A stretch of DNA of 46,921 nt from an uncultured Lentisphaeria bacterium (GTDB taxonomy: Bacteria > Verrucomicrobiota > Lentisphaeria > Victivallales > Victivallaceae), in assembly GCA_903863035.1 (NCBI GenBank), contig CAIPAT010000367.1, positions 1 through 46,921 on the forward strand. Direction: 5' to 3'. This document shows, in pieces, positions 8,952 through 18,597 of this stretch (positions are counted from its first letter, which is position 1; each line of letters opens with the position of its first letter). The notes under the pieces were generated by a model. That model searched no databases. It was not told the DNA's origin and was given only the letters and a program-made list of their open reading frames with translations. A program made the translations under genes and the position numbers.

Positions 8952-11900
8952 ATGATGAAAAAGATAATTAGTTTGCTGTTGTCGTTTTGTATTGCAGGCG
9001 GCGTTATTGCTGCGCAGCCGGAAAATGCCGATATGACCGAGGCGTTTGCGGCGGCGGAAAAAATACAGCAGAACGGAAATGTCCGCGATGCTTTTGAGCT
9101 GTATAAAAAACTGTTTGCGGAAGCGCCGGAAGGTCTCCCGGGGATTGGAACATATTATTCAAATGCAGTGGATTGCCTGATTAAAGCCGGTAACATTGAT
9201 ATATTTGACAGTTTTACTGCAACGATATTAGAAAAACACGGCAACAATCCGGCAATACTTCATGCCGTCGCTGTCGCGTTCATGAAAATTACTCATGACG
9301 GTTTTCTGATCGGCGGCCAGTTTATTCGCGGTTATTCAAATGGCGGCGGTGAAAGTGTCAGCGCTTTCGAACGCGACCGGGTATCCGCATTGCGTCTGCT
9401 GCTGAAAGCAATCAATATTTCCGCGCAATCTAAATCTCCCGAAAAAGGGCAGTTCTATACTGCACTGTCCCAGGCGCTGATGGCCGGGCGGAGTAACAAT
9501 AATTCCTTCAAACTGCAATACCTTACTGATATTTCAGTGCTTCCGCCTTATGATAAAACATTCGGGCATTTTATCATGGGGCGAATTTTAATTTCCGGAG
9601 CTCCGGTCGATGCGAAAGGGAATCCGGTTTTTTACAAAATGCCGAAGTCCTTCGAACTGGGGGCTAACGACGGAGAGCGCTGGCGGCTGGCATTGGCGCT
9701 GGCAGGGGAAAACGGATACAAAAAATCTAAATGGGATTTTGCATTATTTCTTTATCGTCAGTTCGGCGTACAGACTATAGGCAATCTGTTTAACATCGCG
9801 GAAATAACATCTACAACTGACAGCCCTTTTGCCGTTCAGCAGCTGCCCGAGGATGAGACAATTGCCCGAATGGCCAGCGGAATTAAACGCTTCAAGCTGC
9901 CGGATGAATTCAATTATATAAAAATGTTCAGAGAACTGGCGGCATCCGGAGACTCCGGGGCGGCAGAGGCGATGGACATTCTGGCAGGAATCTTCACTGA
10001 CCGGAAGCAGTATATGAAAGCGGCTGAGTTCTGGAAAGCTGGAATTGCCGCATTCGGTCGCGGCAGGAACGGATTCAGGGAGGCGGCGCTGGAGCAGATT
10101 ACCGGCAATCTTGGAAGTTTTATGCAGGCGGGAGTATTTGCGGCAGGGAAAGAACCGGCTTTGAATTTCAGATACCGGAATGCACAGGAGGCGAATGTCG
10201 AAGTTTACCGGGTGGATATTGACGAGTTTATAAGCGACATCAAAAGTTCTCTACAAAACATGCTGGAAACGGAAAAATCCCGGCCTCGCGGTGTTTCGCC
10301 TGAATCTGTCGGCAACTGGCTGCTGGACCGGAATGAACAAAAATACAGGAAACAAAAACTTGCCGTCTGGAAAGAGAAGCTCAATCCGGTCAAAGATAAT
10401 ATGGATGCTGTTGCCAGTATCAAAATTCCGTTGAAACAGGCCGGGGTGTATTTAGTCAAGGCTTCATTGCCTCAAGGCAATACCGCGTTGCAGGTTTTGT
10501 GGATTACGGATACGGTGATTGCTGAAAGAACTTCCGGCAATTCAAGACTGTATGTGACAATGGATGCAAACAGCGGCAAGCTTATTCCGGGTGCGGAATT
10601 ATCCTTCTTCGGTTATATCAATGAATTTATAAGTAATCCGGAAGAGCAGAAGCAGCTTGGCCGCAAATTCAGGGTGATTACGCATGAATTCAAGGCTGTT
10701 GCCAATGAGCGCGGCTTTTATCTGCTTGATACTAATTTACTGCGGCGGAATTATACGTATATGGTAGAGGTGAAAACCGCTGACGGCAGGAATGCCGTGC
10801 AGGGTTTTTCTTATTTTTATCGAAATGGCGATGCGGTAAAAGAGGACGAAGCACAGAGAAAAGTCTTCTGTATCACGGATTGTCCGGTTTACCGTCCCGG
10901 CCAGAAGATGTTTTTCAAGTATTGGATCAGCAATGCCGGATACGGCAATGTCAACTTCACGGATTTTGCCGGTAAATCATGCAAAGTGATAATTACCTCG
11001 CCGCATGGTCAAAAAGTCTTTGAGAAAGAGATACAGGCCGACCAGTTTGCCGCGCTTGACGGGAGTTTTGTGATTCCGCCAAAGGCGGAACTGGGCAGCT
11101 ATTATATTTATATTGAGCAACTTGGGGGATATTGCTCATTCCGGGTCGAAGAGTACCGCAAGCCTGAATACGAGGTGCAGCTGGACGGCCCCGAGAAGCC
11201 GGTTAAAACCGGCGACAGTTTCAATGTCACGGTGAAGGCTGATTATTATTTTAACGAACCAGTAGTGAACGCTAAAGTAAAATACAAGGTCATGCGTTAT
11301 TCTCAGCCTGAAAACTGGATTCAGCCCGGCCCGTGGAACTGGCTGTACGGCGATGGTTTTATTCCCGGTCAAGTGCCGGCTGGCAGGTCTGCCATTATGC
11401 CATATCCCGGTGACTTCCCGCCGGAGCTGGTCATGGAAAACGAAGCCCGCACCGATGAAAACGGTCGTTTGTTTCTGACAATAGATACCGCGCCGGTTAA
11501 AGTATTTTACGGCAATATTGACTGCCGATATGAGATATCAGCGGAAGTGGCGGATGTGTCATTGCATACGGTTGTTGCGAAAAGGACTTTTATTACAACA
11601 GGCAAGCCGTTTAAAGTTTATTGCTGGCTGGACAAGGGCTATTACCGCACTGATAATTATGCTGTGCTGAATGTGCGGGCTGTAACTGCCGACGGCAGGA
11701 ATGTCGCCGGAACCGGTATGGTAAAAGTATTGAGGATCACTACGGGCAAGAAGGGAATTGTTGAGGAGACCATCGAAAAAGAGGCTAAGATCACATTAGA
11801 TGAAAATGGCGGTATACTGAAATTCAGAGCAGGAGAAGCCGGACAGTACCGGGTGATATGTGATGTTGCCGATGCCGGCAATAATACTATCCGCGGCAAA

Positions 11901-14900
11901 TGTCTGCTGCGTGTTTTCGGCGAAAAAATTCTGTACGATGATTTCACCTTCAACCCTCTTGAAATTATTGTTGAAAAGAGTGAATACCGTCCCGGGGAGA
12001 CCGCTGAATTAATCATCGGCACGGAAAAGAAGGATTCAACCGTGCTGGTTTTCACGCGGGCTTCTTCGGCAAATGATTCAGCGCTCCCGGAAGTTCTTGA
12101 TATTCGCGATAGAAATGCTGCGATTGCTGTCAGCATACGCAACTCCGACATGCCGAATATTTTTATTGAGGCATGGTCTGTATCTGACGGCAAGTTAAAC
12201 CGGGAGGTGAAGCAAATAATTGTTCCGCCGGAGAAGAAAGTTCTAAAAGTTGCGGTGACATCCGCCGGAAAGTTGTATAAGCCGTCAGCGAAGGCGAAAA
12301 TAACGTTGAAAGTAACTGATCAGGCCGGCAATCCGGTGAAATCTGCCAGACTGGTCGTGACGGGCTATGACAAGGCAGTTGAGTATATCAGCGGCGGGTC
12401 AAATATCGCAGATATAAAATCTTTTTTCTGGGGATGGAAGCGATATTATTACGAAAAGAATTCCTGTAATCTTGGTTACGTCTTTGATAATATGTATGAA
12501 AAGAATCAGGTGGCTTTGCGGCCGCTTGGAGTTTTGGGTGATATTTTCGGCGCTAAAAAAGAAACCGGCAAACCGGCTGCTGCCGGTTCCAGGCTGATGG
12601 CTGCTGCCGTTAATAAGTCCGGTCCCCAGGATGCGGTTGAATCAGAAGCAGCGATTGATTCCGCCGTTGTAAGAAAGAATTTTGCGGATGCTCTTCTGTG
12701 GGCGGCAAACATTCAGACTGATTCGTCAGGAGAAGCGGAATTGACATTTGATCTGCCTGATAATCTTACAACCTGGAAAATTAATGTATGGAGCATGGGG
12801 GAAGGCGCTTGTGTCGGACAGGGTGAAACCGAGCTTGTCACCAGCAAGGATTTCCTGGTGAGAATGGAAATTCCGCGGTTTCTCACGGAGGATGATGAAG
12901 TGGTTCTGGCCGGAATTGTTCATAATTATGAAAAAAGCGCTGAATCTGCTAAAGTAATGTTGCGGCTGGAAGGTGATTCCATTAAATCAATTGACACTGC
13001 GGAACGGGAAGTCACCGTGCCGACAGGGGGGAATGTCAGAGTTGACTGGCGGGTCAGGGCTTTCAAAAAAGGCATTGCCGGCGTTGAAATATCGGCTGCG
13101 GGGAAAAATGGTTCAGATGCGGTTAAAATGGAACTGCCGGTGGACATTCACGGCATTGAAAAACAAGTATCCTGCAGCGGATGCTTAAATGACGATTCGA
13201 GTGGAAGCGCGTTTGTCACATTTGATGTCCCGGCAAACAGAATTCCGGAATCAGTGCAGATATCGGTGAGATATTCACCGTCAATCGCGATGTCTATTGT
13301 TGATGCATTGCCATATCTGATGGGACCGGAAGGCAAGGACACGGTCAGTGCCGTCAACCGTTTTGTGCCGGCCGTGACTGTGGCTAAAGCTTTGAAGAAA
13401 TTTGATATTTCGCTGAATGATTTAAAGAATAAACTGACAAATTTAAATTCTTCAGAACAGGGGGATGCCAAAGAACGGGCGGAACGCTGGAAGCGTTTTG
13501 AATCATTGCCGGTGTTTGACAACGCCAGGCTGGCGGACTATGCCGCCAAATCACTTGAAACGATGACGGCAATGCAAAACGGAGACGGCGGCTGGGGCTG
13601 GTTCAGCGGTTTTTATGAGAATTCATGGGCTGATATGACTGCTTATGTGATCAGAGGGCTGATTACTGCCAGGGATAATGGAATTAATGTCGACCAGACG
13701 ATGCTGTCCCGCGGGATCGCGTGGCTCAAAGTATGGCAGCAGGCCAGGGCAGTTAAACTGCAAAGCGAACTGGCGGCAAAGAAGCCGCCGGTAATTTCGA
13801 ATATTGACGCGCTGGTGAATTATGTACTGACGCTGGCCGGGCAAAAAGATAATTTTATGACGGAGCAATTGTATTTCTGCCGCCGTCAGTTAAGTCTTTA
13901 CGGCTTGACTTTGTGCGGGCTGACTCTGCAGATGCTTGAGGACAAGCAGAAACTTGACATGATTTTGCAGAACATTGACCAGTTTGTTATCGAAGACCCG
14001 GAAAATCAGACCGCGTATCTGAAATTTCCGCAAAACAATCAGTGGTGGAACTGGTATGGCAACGAAATTGAAACACATGCCTGGTATCTGAAACTGCTTT
14101 CGCGCTGCAATCCTAAAAGCAAGCGGACTGCATGGCTGGCCAAATATCTGGTAAACAACCGGAAAAATTCCGCATGCTGGAATTCTCCAAGAGAAACGGC
14201 ATTGTGTGTTGAAGCGGTTGCTGATTATTTTGCGTCTTCAAATGAAATCAGTTCCAATATTAATCTGGAAGTATATTTTGACGGACAGTTGAAAAAACAA
14301 GTTAACATCAGCCCCAGGAATATATTTACTTATGACGCTGAATTGCTGCTCAAGGGACTTGAAGTATCAGCCGGCAAGCATACAATTGAACTCCGCCGCA
14401 AAGGAACCGGGCCGCTATTCTTCAGCGCTTCACTGTTCTTCTTTTCTCTGGAGAAGACGATTAAGAGCGCTCAATCCGATTTAGCATTAGAGAGAAACTA
14501 TTATAAATTGGTAAAGGAAAGTGCCGTACAGCAGAGTCCGGGAATTGGCGGCAGTCCGCTTTTGCAGCAGTTGGAAAAATATAAAAGGCAGCCGCTTGCG
14601 GCTGGTGATCAACTGAGCACCGGCGATCTGGTCGAAATTGAAATGATTATCAATGCTAAAAATGATTTCGAATATGTGGTTATAGCCGATCATAAAGCTG
14701 CCGGTTTCGAGCCTGCCGAATATTTAAGCGGCTATTGCGGCGCTGGATTGGGCGCTTATGTTGAATACAGGGAACGCGAAGTTTCATTCTGCATCCGTGA
14801 CCTGCCTCGCGGTATTCACCGTCTGACTTATCGTGTAAGAGCTGAATTTCCCGGGAAATTCAGCGCCCTGCCTGCTGAGGCAAAAGCTATTTATGCGCCG

Positions 14901-14948
14901 GAACTGAGAGCTAACTCGGATGAAAGTAAAATTATTATAGAGCAATAG
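8952..14948 (+). CDS. Bacterial alpha-2-macroglobulin family protein lacking the thioester motif
   Basis: 1998 residues, exported. An in-frame ATG at 8898 is possible, but ATG 8952 begins a proper signal peptide (MMKKIISLLLSFCIAGGVIAA) with AGG 8 bases upstream. The N-terminal 400 residues are helical and TPR-like (AAEKIQQNGNVRDAFELYKK). MG domains follow (PVYRPGQKMFFKYW, an MG2-type block; then the EEYRKPEYEV segment). A bait-like linker comes next, then DNLTTWKINVWSMG, and the helical thioester domain carries NGDGGWGWFSG. At the place where family members have a Cys-x-Glu-Gln thioester after LPY, this protein reads LMGPEGKDT, so the covalent trap chemistry is absent. E. coli YfaS is a precedent for thioester-less members. 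No pbpC-like gene is adjacent. Probable role is periplasmic protease inhibition or envelope defence, inferred only. Confidence 0.9.
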   Translation: MMKKIISLLLSFCIAGGVIAAQPENADMTEAFAAAEKIQQNGNVRDAFELYKKLFAEAPEGLPGIGTYYSNAVDCLIKAGNIDIFDSFTATILEKHGNNPAILHAVAVAFMKITHDGFLIGGQFIRGYSNGGGESVSAFERDRVSALRLLLKAINISAQSKSPEKGQFYTALSQALMAGRSNNNSFKLQYLTDISVLPPYDKTFGHFIMGRILISGAPVDAKGNPVFYKMPKSFELGANDGERWRLALALAGENGYKKSKWDFALFLYRQFGVQTIGNLFNIAEITSTTDSPFAVQQLPEDETIARMASGIKRFKLPDEFNYIKMFRELAASGDSGAAEAMDILAGIFTDRKQYMKAAEFWKAGIAAFGRGRNGFREAALEQITGNLGSFMQAGVFAAGKEPALNFRYRNAQEANVEVYRVDIDEFISDIKSSLQNMLETEKSRPRGVSPESVGNWLLDRNEQKYRKQKLAVWKEKLNPVKDNMDAVASIKIPLKQAGVYLVKASLPQGNTALQVLWITDTVIAERTSGNSRLYVTMDANSGKLIPGAELSFFGYINEFISNPEEQKQLGRKFRVITHEFKAVANERGFYLLDTNLLRRNYTYMVEVKTADGRNAVQGFSYFYRNGDAVKEDEAQRKVFCITDCPVYRPGQKMFFKYWISNAGYGNVNFTDFAGKSCKVIITSPHGQKVFEKEIQADQFAALDGSFVIPPKAELGSYYIYIEQLGGYCSFRVEEYRKPEYEVQLDGPEKPVKTGDSFNVTVKADYYFNEPVVNAKVKYKVMRYSQPENWIQPGPWNWLYGDGFIPGQVPAGRSAIMPYPGDFPPELVMENEARTDENGRLFLTIDTAPVKVFYGNIDCRYEISAEVADVSLHTVVAKRTFITTGKPFKVYCWLDKGYYRTDNYAVLNVRAVTADGRNVAGTGMVKVLRITTGKKGIVEETIEKEAKITLDENGGILKFRAGEAGQYRVICDVADAGNNTIRGKCLLRVFGEKILYDDFTFNPLEIIVEKSEYRPGETAELIIGTEKKDSTVLVFTRASSANDSALPEVLDIRDRNAAIAVSIRNSDMPNIFIEAWSVSDGKLNREVKQIIVPPEKKVLKVAVTSAGKLYKPSAKAKITLKVTDQAGNPVKSARLVVTGYDKAVEYISGGSNIADIKSFFWGWKRYYYEKNSCNLGYVFDNMYEKNQVALRPLGVLGDIFGAKKETGKPAAAGSRLMAAAVNKSGPQDAVESEAAIDSAVVRKNFADALLWAANIQTDSSGEAELTFDLPDNLTTWKINVWSMGEGACVGQGETELVTSKDFLVRMEIPRFLTEDDEVVLAGIVHNYEKSAESAKVMLRLEGDSIKSIDTAEREVTVPTGGNVRVDWRVRAFKKGIAGVEISAAGKNGSDAVKMELPVDIHGIEKQVSCSGCLNDDSSGSAFVTFDVPANRIPESVQISVRYSPSIAMSIVDALPYLMGPEGKDTVSAVNRFVPAVTVAKALKKFDISLNDLKNKLTNLNSSEQGDAKERAERWKRFESLPVFDNARLADYAAKSLETMTAMQNGDGGWGWFSGFYENSWADMTAYVIRGLITARDNGINVDQTMLSRGIAWLKVWQQARAVKLQSELAAKKPPVISNIDALVNYVLTLAGQKDNFMTEQLYFCRRQLSLYGLTLCGLTLQMLEDKQKLDMILQNIDQFVIEDPENQTAYLKFPQNNQWWNWYGNEIETHAWYLKLLSRCNPKSKRTAWLAKYLVNNRKNSACWNSPRETALCVEAVADYFASSNEISSNINLEVYFDGQLKKQVNISPRNIFTYDAELLLKGLEVSAGKHTIELRRKGTGPLFFSASLFFFSLEKTIKSAQSDLALERNYYKLVKESAVQQSPGIGGSPLLQQLEKYKRQPLAAGDQLSTGDLVEIEMIINAKNDFEYVVIADHKAAGFEPAEYLSGYCGAGLGAYVEYREREVSFCIRDLPRGIHRLTYRVRAEFPGKFSALPAEAKAIYAPELRANSDESKIIIEQ

Positions 14949-14952
14949 GCTG

Positions 14953-14985
14953 ATATCGAGCAGGGAGTTATACTCTGCTCGGTAT
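14953..14985. terminator. Hairpin between two convergent genes
   Basis: ATATCGAGCAG (14953-14963) pairs with CTGCTCGGTAT (14975-14985), an 11-bp stem with one G-U pair and an 11-base loop. It sits between the stops at 14948 and 14992. There is no long T run, so it is a possible bidirectional terminator. The loop side also carries TATACTCTGC, echoing family A ends. Confidence 0.45.
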
Positions 14986-14991
14986 GACAAG

Positions 14992-15861
14992 TCAGCTGAT
15001 CGTTTCGAAGATAAAGTCAGGTTTCAGTTCCCCCCGGGCGGCAAGCGCTTGCTCCATCGAGGTAATCCCGGTCAGCATCAGCCCGGATTTTATGCCCAGC
15101 ATATTTGCACCTTTTATATCTGATTTAAGCGAGTCTCCGAGCATGAGAATTTTACTGTAACTGATATCCGCGGGCAGGCCGAAACGCCTTTTCAGCAGAT
15201 CTAAAGTATATTCATAAATAGCTGAATATGGTTTCCCGAAATATTCGGGTTTGACGACAATGCCCATTTCCTCAAGAATCCCGCAGATAAATCGTGCCTT
15301 GCCGCCGGCACCGATGCCGAATTCGCCGCCTTTGCCGTTTGGCCAGTAGCTGTCCGGATTAGGTACCAGCAAAGGCATATCCGGTCTTCTGATGAAAAAA
15401 TTGAAGACTGCATTGATGTTTTTCTGCCAGTCGTAAAAGCCTTCGCCGATAATTACGCCTGAACACGTATGGATTTGAGATACGTCCCGGCATACTTTCA
15501 AGCCGGCGGTTTCGGCATAACATGGTTTGCCGAGGTCTCCCATTACAAAAAAAGGCTGTCCGAACGCATTGTGATGTTCTACAAAATGTGAGATCGCCAT
15601 TCCGCACGACACAATTTCATCAGGCGATATTTTGAGTCCGGCTTTACCGACGATGATGCTTTTTTCCTGCAACGAATGATTGCCGTCGTTTGTCAGCAGA
15701 TAAAACGGAAAATGTTGTTGTTTTAATCGCTCCAGAAGTATATCTGAACCGTTAAGCAGATGCATTCCAGAGACCAGAGTCCCGTCAATATCGAATAATA
15801 TTGCTTCGAAATTACGGTTTCCGGTCTGCCACCACTCAAGAAAAGTCTTTGATGTTAACAT
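14992..15861 (-). CDS. HAD-IIA family phosphatase (NagD-like)
   Basis: 289 residues, cytosolic HAD-superfamily hydrolase of subfamily IIA. Visible motifs: motif I at LFDIDGTL (Asp24, Asp26); motif II at LLTNDGN; the NagD-type cap with DSYWPNGKGG; the conserved Lys in FGKPYSAIYEY; and motif III at MLGDSLKSDIKGANMLGIKSGLMLTG. These features predict dephosphorylation of a small sugar phosphate or nucleotide-type substrate; the exact substrate cannot be read from sequence. No good ribosome binding site precedes ATG 15861, but the homology begins close to it. The gene converges on the alpha-2-macroglobulin gene and repeat B1 lies 33 bp upstream of its start. Confidence 0.88.
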   Translation of the reverse strand: MLTSKTFLEWWQTGNRNFEAILFDIDGTLVSGMHLLNGSDILLERLKQQHFPFYLLTNDGNHSLQEKSIIVGKAGLKISPDEIVSCGMAISHFVEHHNAFGQPFFVMGDLGKPCYAETAGLKVCRDVSQIHTCSGVIIGEGFYDWQKNINAVFNFFIRRPDMPLLVPNPDSYWPNGKGGEFGIGAGGKARFICGILEEMGIVVKPEYFGKPYSAIYEYTLDLLKRRFGLPADISYSKILMLGDSLKSDIKGANMLGIKSGLMLTGITSMEQALAARGELKPDFIFETIS

Positions 15862-15894
15862 AATTTATTAATATTTATTGATTGAAAAGAGCTA

Positions 15895-16056
15895 AGGAGC
15901 CGTAAAGAAATAACCTTTACATCTTCGCGCTTCTCCCGAATGCATTTGTGTTTGCCGGTTCGTTACATACCTTCAGGTATGCGCCTTACCGGCAATTCCC
16001 AAAATCTCTTCGGGATATTTCGCGAGACTTGTCAAGTTTATTTCTTGACAGCTCCT
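15895..16056. repeat. Family B repeat, copy B1 (full length, MITE-like)
   Basis: A 162-bp element. The left end AGGAGCCGTAAAGAAATAAC and the right end TTATTTCTTGACAGCTCCT are imperfect inverted repeats. Inside, GCCGGT...ACCGGC encloses a hairpin ATACC-TTCA-GGTAT, so the element can form a long cruciform or RNA structure. It lies in the 317-bp space between a divergent phosphatase gene and the first kinase gene. The rest of that space is AT-rich and holds the kinase promoter. Confidence 0.85.
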
Positions 16057-16120
16057 AATTATAGCTTAACCAGCACTAATTGCCATAAAAAAACGTTCTA
16101 TTTCTGAAAAAAACTTTTAA

Positions 16121-16150
16121 TTGCACGAATTATATAATATAATCTATAAT
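16121..16150 (+). promoter_or_regulatory. Probable promoter of the tandem kinase genes
   Basis: TTGCAC at 16121-16126 and TATAAT at 16145-16150 with an 18-base spacer, 28 bp before ATG 16179. It lies outside repeat B1. Confidence 0.5.
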
Positions 16151-16178
16151 TACAAATGATCATATTGGGAGTGTACTG

Positions 16179-17333
16179 ATGGCAACAGCATTTGCATCGG
16201 CAGAAAGAGCAAATCCGGCTGAAGTAGTTCGGCAGGTGAAATTTTTCCGGCAGGATCGTGAACTTTGTTCATTGCTTGATCTGATGCCTGATTTTATTTT
16301 GATTCTAAATGCACAGCGTCAAACGGTTTACGCTAACAAGGTTTTGCTTGATTTCTTGAAGAAAAACAACATCATGGAAATTGCCGGGTTGCGCCCGGGT
16401 GAAATCTTGAATTGCATTCACTGGCTTGAAGATGGTTACGAAGGATGCGGCACTACCGGTTTTTGCAAAGTATGCGGTGCGGTCAATGCAATTATCAGCA
16501 GTCTGCACAAGGTGAGTGACGTTAAGGAGTGTTCTGTAACCTCTATGGACAAAACCTGTTTTAATTTCCGGGTATGGACATCTCCTTATGAAAAAAACGG
16601 CGAAAACTTTGTGCTGTTTATTTTACGGGATATCTCAATAGAGAAATATCATAATGCGCTTGAACGGATCTTTTTTCATGACATTTTGAATACGGTTGCC
16701 GGGCTTTACGGCTTGCTGACGATAATCGGCGATTCTGCCGATAATTTTCTGAAGTTTTCCGGACTTTTCAAAAAGCAGACAGATAAATTACATGAAGAGA
16801 TAAATTCTCATAGAGATATGATACTGGCGGAATCAGCAGAAATCATACCTGAACGCGAAGAGATTTCATCTGTCGCATTGTTAAATGAAATTGTAATGAT
16901 TGCGGCATCTTATGATATGGCGCGTAACAAAATAATCACGATTGATCAGGCGACAGAAAACATTATTTTTTCCTCTGATTCCAAACTCATCCGCAGAGTC
17001 CTGGGCAATATGCTTAAAAATGCGCTGGAAGCATCGGCAAACGGCGAGGAAATTATTGCCGGTTGTTTCAGACACGAAGATATGATTCGTTTCTTTGTTC
17101 ACAATCCTGAATATATTGATGCGGATATTCAATTGAATATCTTTCAGAGATCATTCTCCACCAGGGGGAAAGGACGGGGATGGGGAACATACAGCATGAA
17201 GCTGCTTACGGAAAACATTCTGCAGGGGAAAGTCCATTTTCAAAGCACCATGGAAGATGGAACAACATTTTATGCTGATTACCCTTTTGAAATAACTGGT
17301 AATGATAATAAACAGGTATTATGTTTAAAATAA
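16179..17333 (+). CDS. PAS-domain sensor histidine kinase with a cysteine cluster (paralogue 1)
   Basis: 384 residues, no membrane segment, so a soluble cytosolic sensor. The start has GGGAG before ATG 16179. The PAS domain (about 25-155) opens with LMPDFILILNAQRQTVYANK and carries Cys79, Cys90, Cys96 and Cys99 in the arrangement C-x10-C-x5-C-x2-C, followed by another Cys in KECSV. This suggests metal, Fe-S or redox sensing (inference). The phosphoacceptor region is FFHDILNT (His167). The ATPase domain has the N box NMLKNALEAS and a G2 box GRGWGTYSMKLL, where Trp replaces the usual Leu. A paralogue follows after 64 bp. No response regulator is in the window, so the partner is unknown. Confidence 0.88.
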   Translation: MATAFASAERANPAEVVRQVKFFRQDRELCSLLDLMPDFILILNAQRQTVYANKVLLDFLKKNNIMEIAGLRPGEILNCIHWLEDGYEGCGTTGFCKVCGAVNAIISSLHKVSDVKECSVTSMDKTCFNFRVWTSPYEKNGENFVLFILRDISIEKYHNALERIFFHDILNTVAGLYGLLTIIGDSADNFLKFSGLFKKQTDKLHEEINSHRDMILAESAEIIPEREEISSVALLNEIVMIAASYDMARNKIITIDQATENIIFSSDSKLIRRVLGNMLKNALEASANGEEIIAGCFRHEDMIRFFVHNPEYIDADIQLNIFQRSFSTRGKGRGWGTYSMKLLTENILQGKVHFQSTMEDGTTFYADYPFEITGNDNKQVLCLK

Positions 17334-17397
17334 CGATGATGTGAATAATGGCAGCAAAATTTTATTCGGCTTTTTGCATGATCAGAGGAGAATAAAT

Positions 17398-18597
17398 ATG
17401 ACTACGGATACCGGGTCTTTTTTCGACACAAAATTTGCACCGCCTGAAAGAGCTTCGGCGGCGGAACTGAAATCCGAGATTGACGTCTTCGGCTCCGATA
17501 AACTGCTTAATACAGTGCTCGGTTCGATCCCGGATTTTACTTTGATTTTAAATAAATACCGGCAAATTATTTTTGCCAATCAGTCCATGTTGAATTATCT
17601 TGGCAAAAAAGATATTTCCGGCATTGCCGGACTGAGGCCGGGCGAATTGCTGAACTGTTCGCATTCGCATGAGGTTTCCGGTTGCGGCACCACCGAATTC
17701 TGCCGGGTGTGCGGTGCTGTAAGAGCTATATTGAGCAGTCAATCCGGGGTGCGGGATGTTCAGGAATGTTCAATCAGCACTCTGGACTGCGAGAAGACTT
17801 TCAACTTCAGAGTATGGTCTACTCCTTATGAACGGGATGGTGAACTTTATACTATTTTTACGATTCGTGATATTGCTGACGAGAAGTTTCGCGCTTTGCT
17901 TGAACACATCTTTTTCCATGATCTGACCAATACTTCCTCCGGGATTTACGGCCTGCTTTCCATGGTTGACGGTGATGCGGATAAATTCAAGGAATACTCC
18001 GGCATTCTGGTGAAATTGTCGCAGGAGCTGCTTGAGGAAATCGGCGCGCAGCGCGATCTGGTCATGGCGGAAAACAATGAGATAGTCCTTCAGCAGGAAT
18101 CCACCAGTTCCGGGGAGGTGCTTCAAGATGCTTTTGATTTATATTCCAATCATCCTGTAGCTGAAAATAAAAATCTGAAAATTGCTGATTCTGTTGATAT
18201 TACCTTTACTTCGGATAAACGGCTTGTCCGCAGGGTTGTCGGCAATATGACTAAAAATGCGCTGGAAGCGTCCCGCAAAGGTGATACTGTTACCATTGGT
18301 TGCTGTATATTTGAAGGCAAAGTAAGATTTTTTGTTAATAATCCGATTTATATCAGCCGGGATATTCAGTTAAACCTGTTTAAGCGTTCTTTCTCCACCA
18401 AGGGGGCAGGGCGCGGTCTGGGAACTTACAGTATGAAGCTGCTTACGGAGAAATTCCTCGGAGGAACGGTATCTTTTGTTTCGGAACCTGGCAGTGGAAC
18501 TACGTTCTACGCGGATTATCCGCTGGAGTCCGGCACTAATGCCGGAACAGTTGTAAGTACAGAACCGTCAGCCTCTCCCCGTAAAACATCCATATAA
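17398..18597 (+). CDS. PAS-domain sensor histidine kinase with a cysteine cluster (paralogue 2)
   Basis: 399 residues from ATG 17398, which has an excellent ribosome binding site (AGAGGAG). An upstream in-frame GTG at 17341 has no support. Architecture is identical to the preceding gene: PAS opening SIPDFTLILNKYRQIIFANQ, cysteines C-x8-C-x5-C-x2-C within LNCSH...GCGTTEFCRVCGA, then QECSI, phosphoacceptor FFHDLTNT, N box NMTKNALEAS and a canonical G2 box GRGLGTYSMKLL. It is about 20 residues longer at the C-terminus than paralogue 1. That tail overlaps the 3' end of the convergent prepilin peptidase gene by 62 bp. Tandem duplication and co-transcription are evident; signal and partner are unknown. 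Confidence 0.88.
   Translation: MTTDTGSFFDTKFAPPERASAAELKSEIDVFGSDKLLNTVLGSIPDFTLILNKYRQIIFANQSMLNYLGKKDISGIAGLRPGELLNCSHSHEVSGCGTTEFCRVCGAVRAILSSQSGVRDVQECSISTLDCEKTFNFRVWSTPYERDGELYTIFTIRDIADEKFRALLEHIFFHDLTNTSSGIYGLLSMVDGDADKFKEYSGILVKLSQELLEEIGAQRDLVMAENNEIVLQQESTSSGEVLQDAFDLYSNHPVAENKNLKIADSVDITFTSDKRLVRRVVGNMTKNALEASRKGDTVTIGCCIFEGKVRFFVNNPIYISRDIQLNLFKRSFSTKGAGRGLGTYSMKLLTEKFLGGTVSFVSEPGSGTTFYADYPLESGTNAGTVVSTEPSASPRKTSI

Noticed and set aside
14969..14982. A further family A copy between the alpha-2-macroglobulin and phosphatase genes
   Set aside because: TATACTCTGCTCGG matches only 13 of 14 terminal bases, with no partner end. It is part of a terminator-like hairpin, so chance or a relic cannot be told apart.
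15895..16056. Family B repeat as an integron attC site
   Set aside because: It forms a hairpin-rich structure, but there is no integrase, no attC core sites and no cassette array. Dispersed single copies fit a MITE better.
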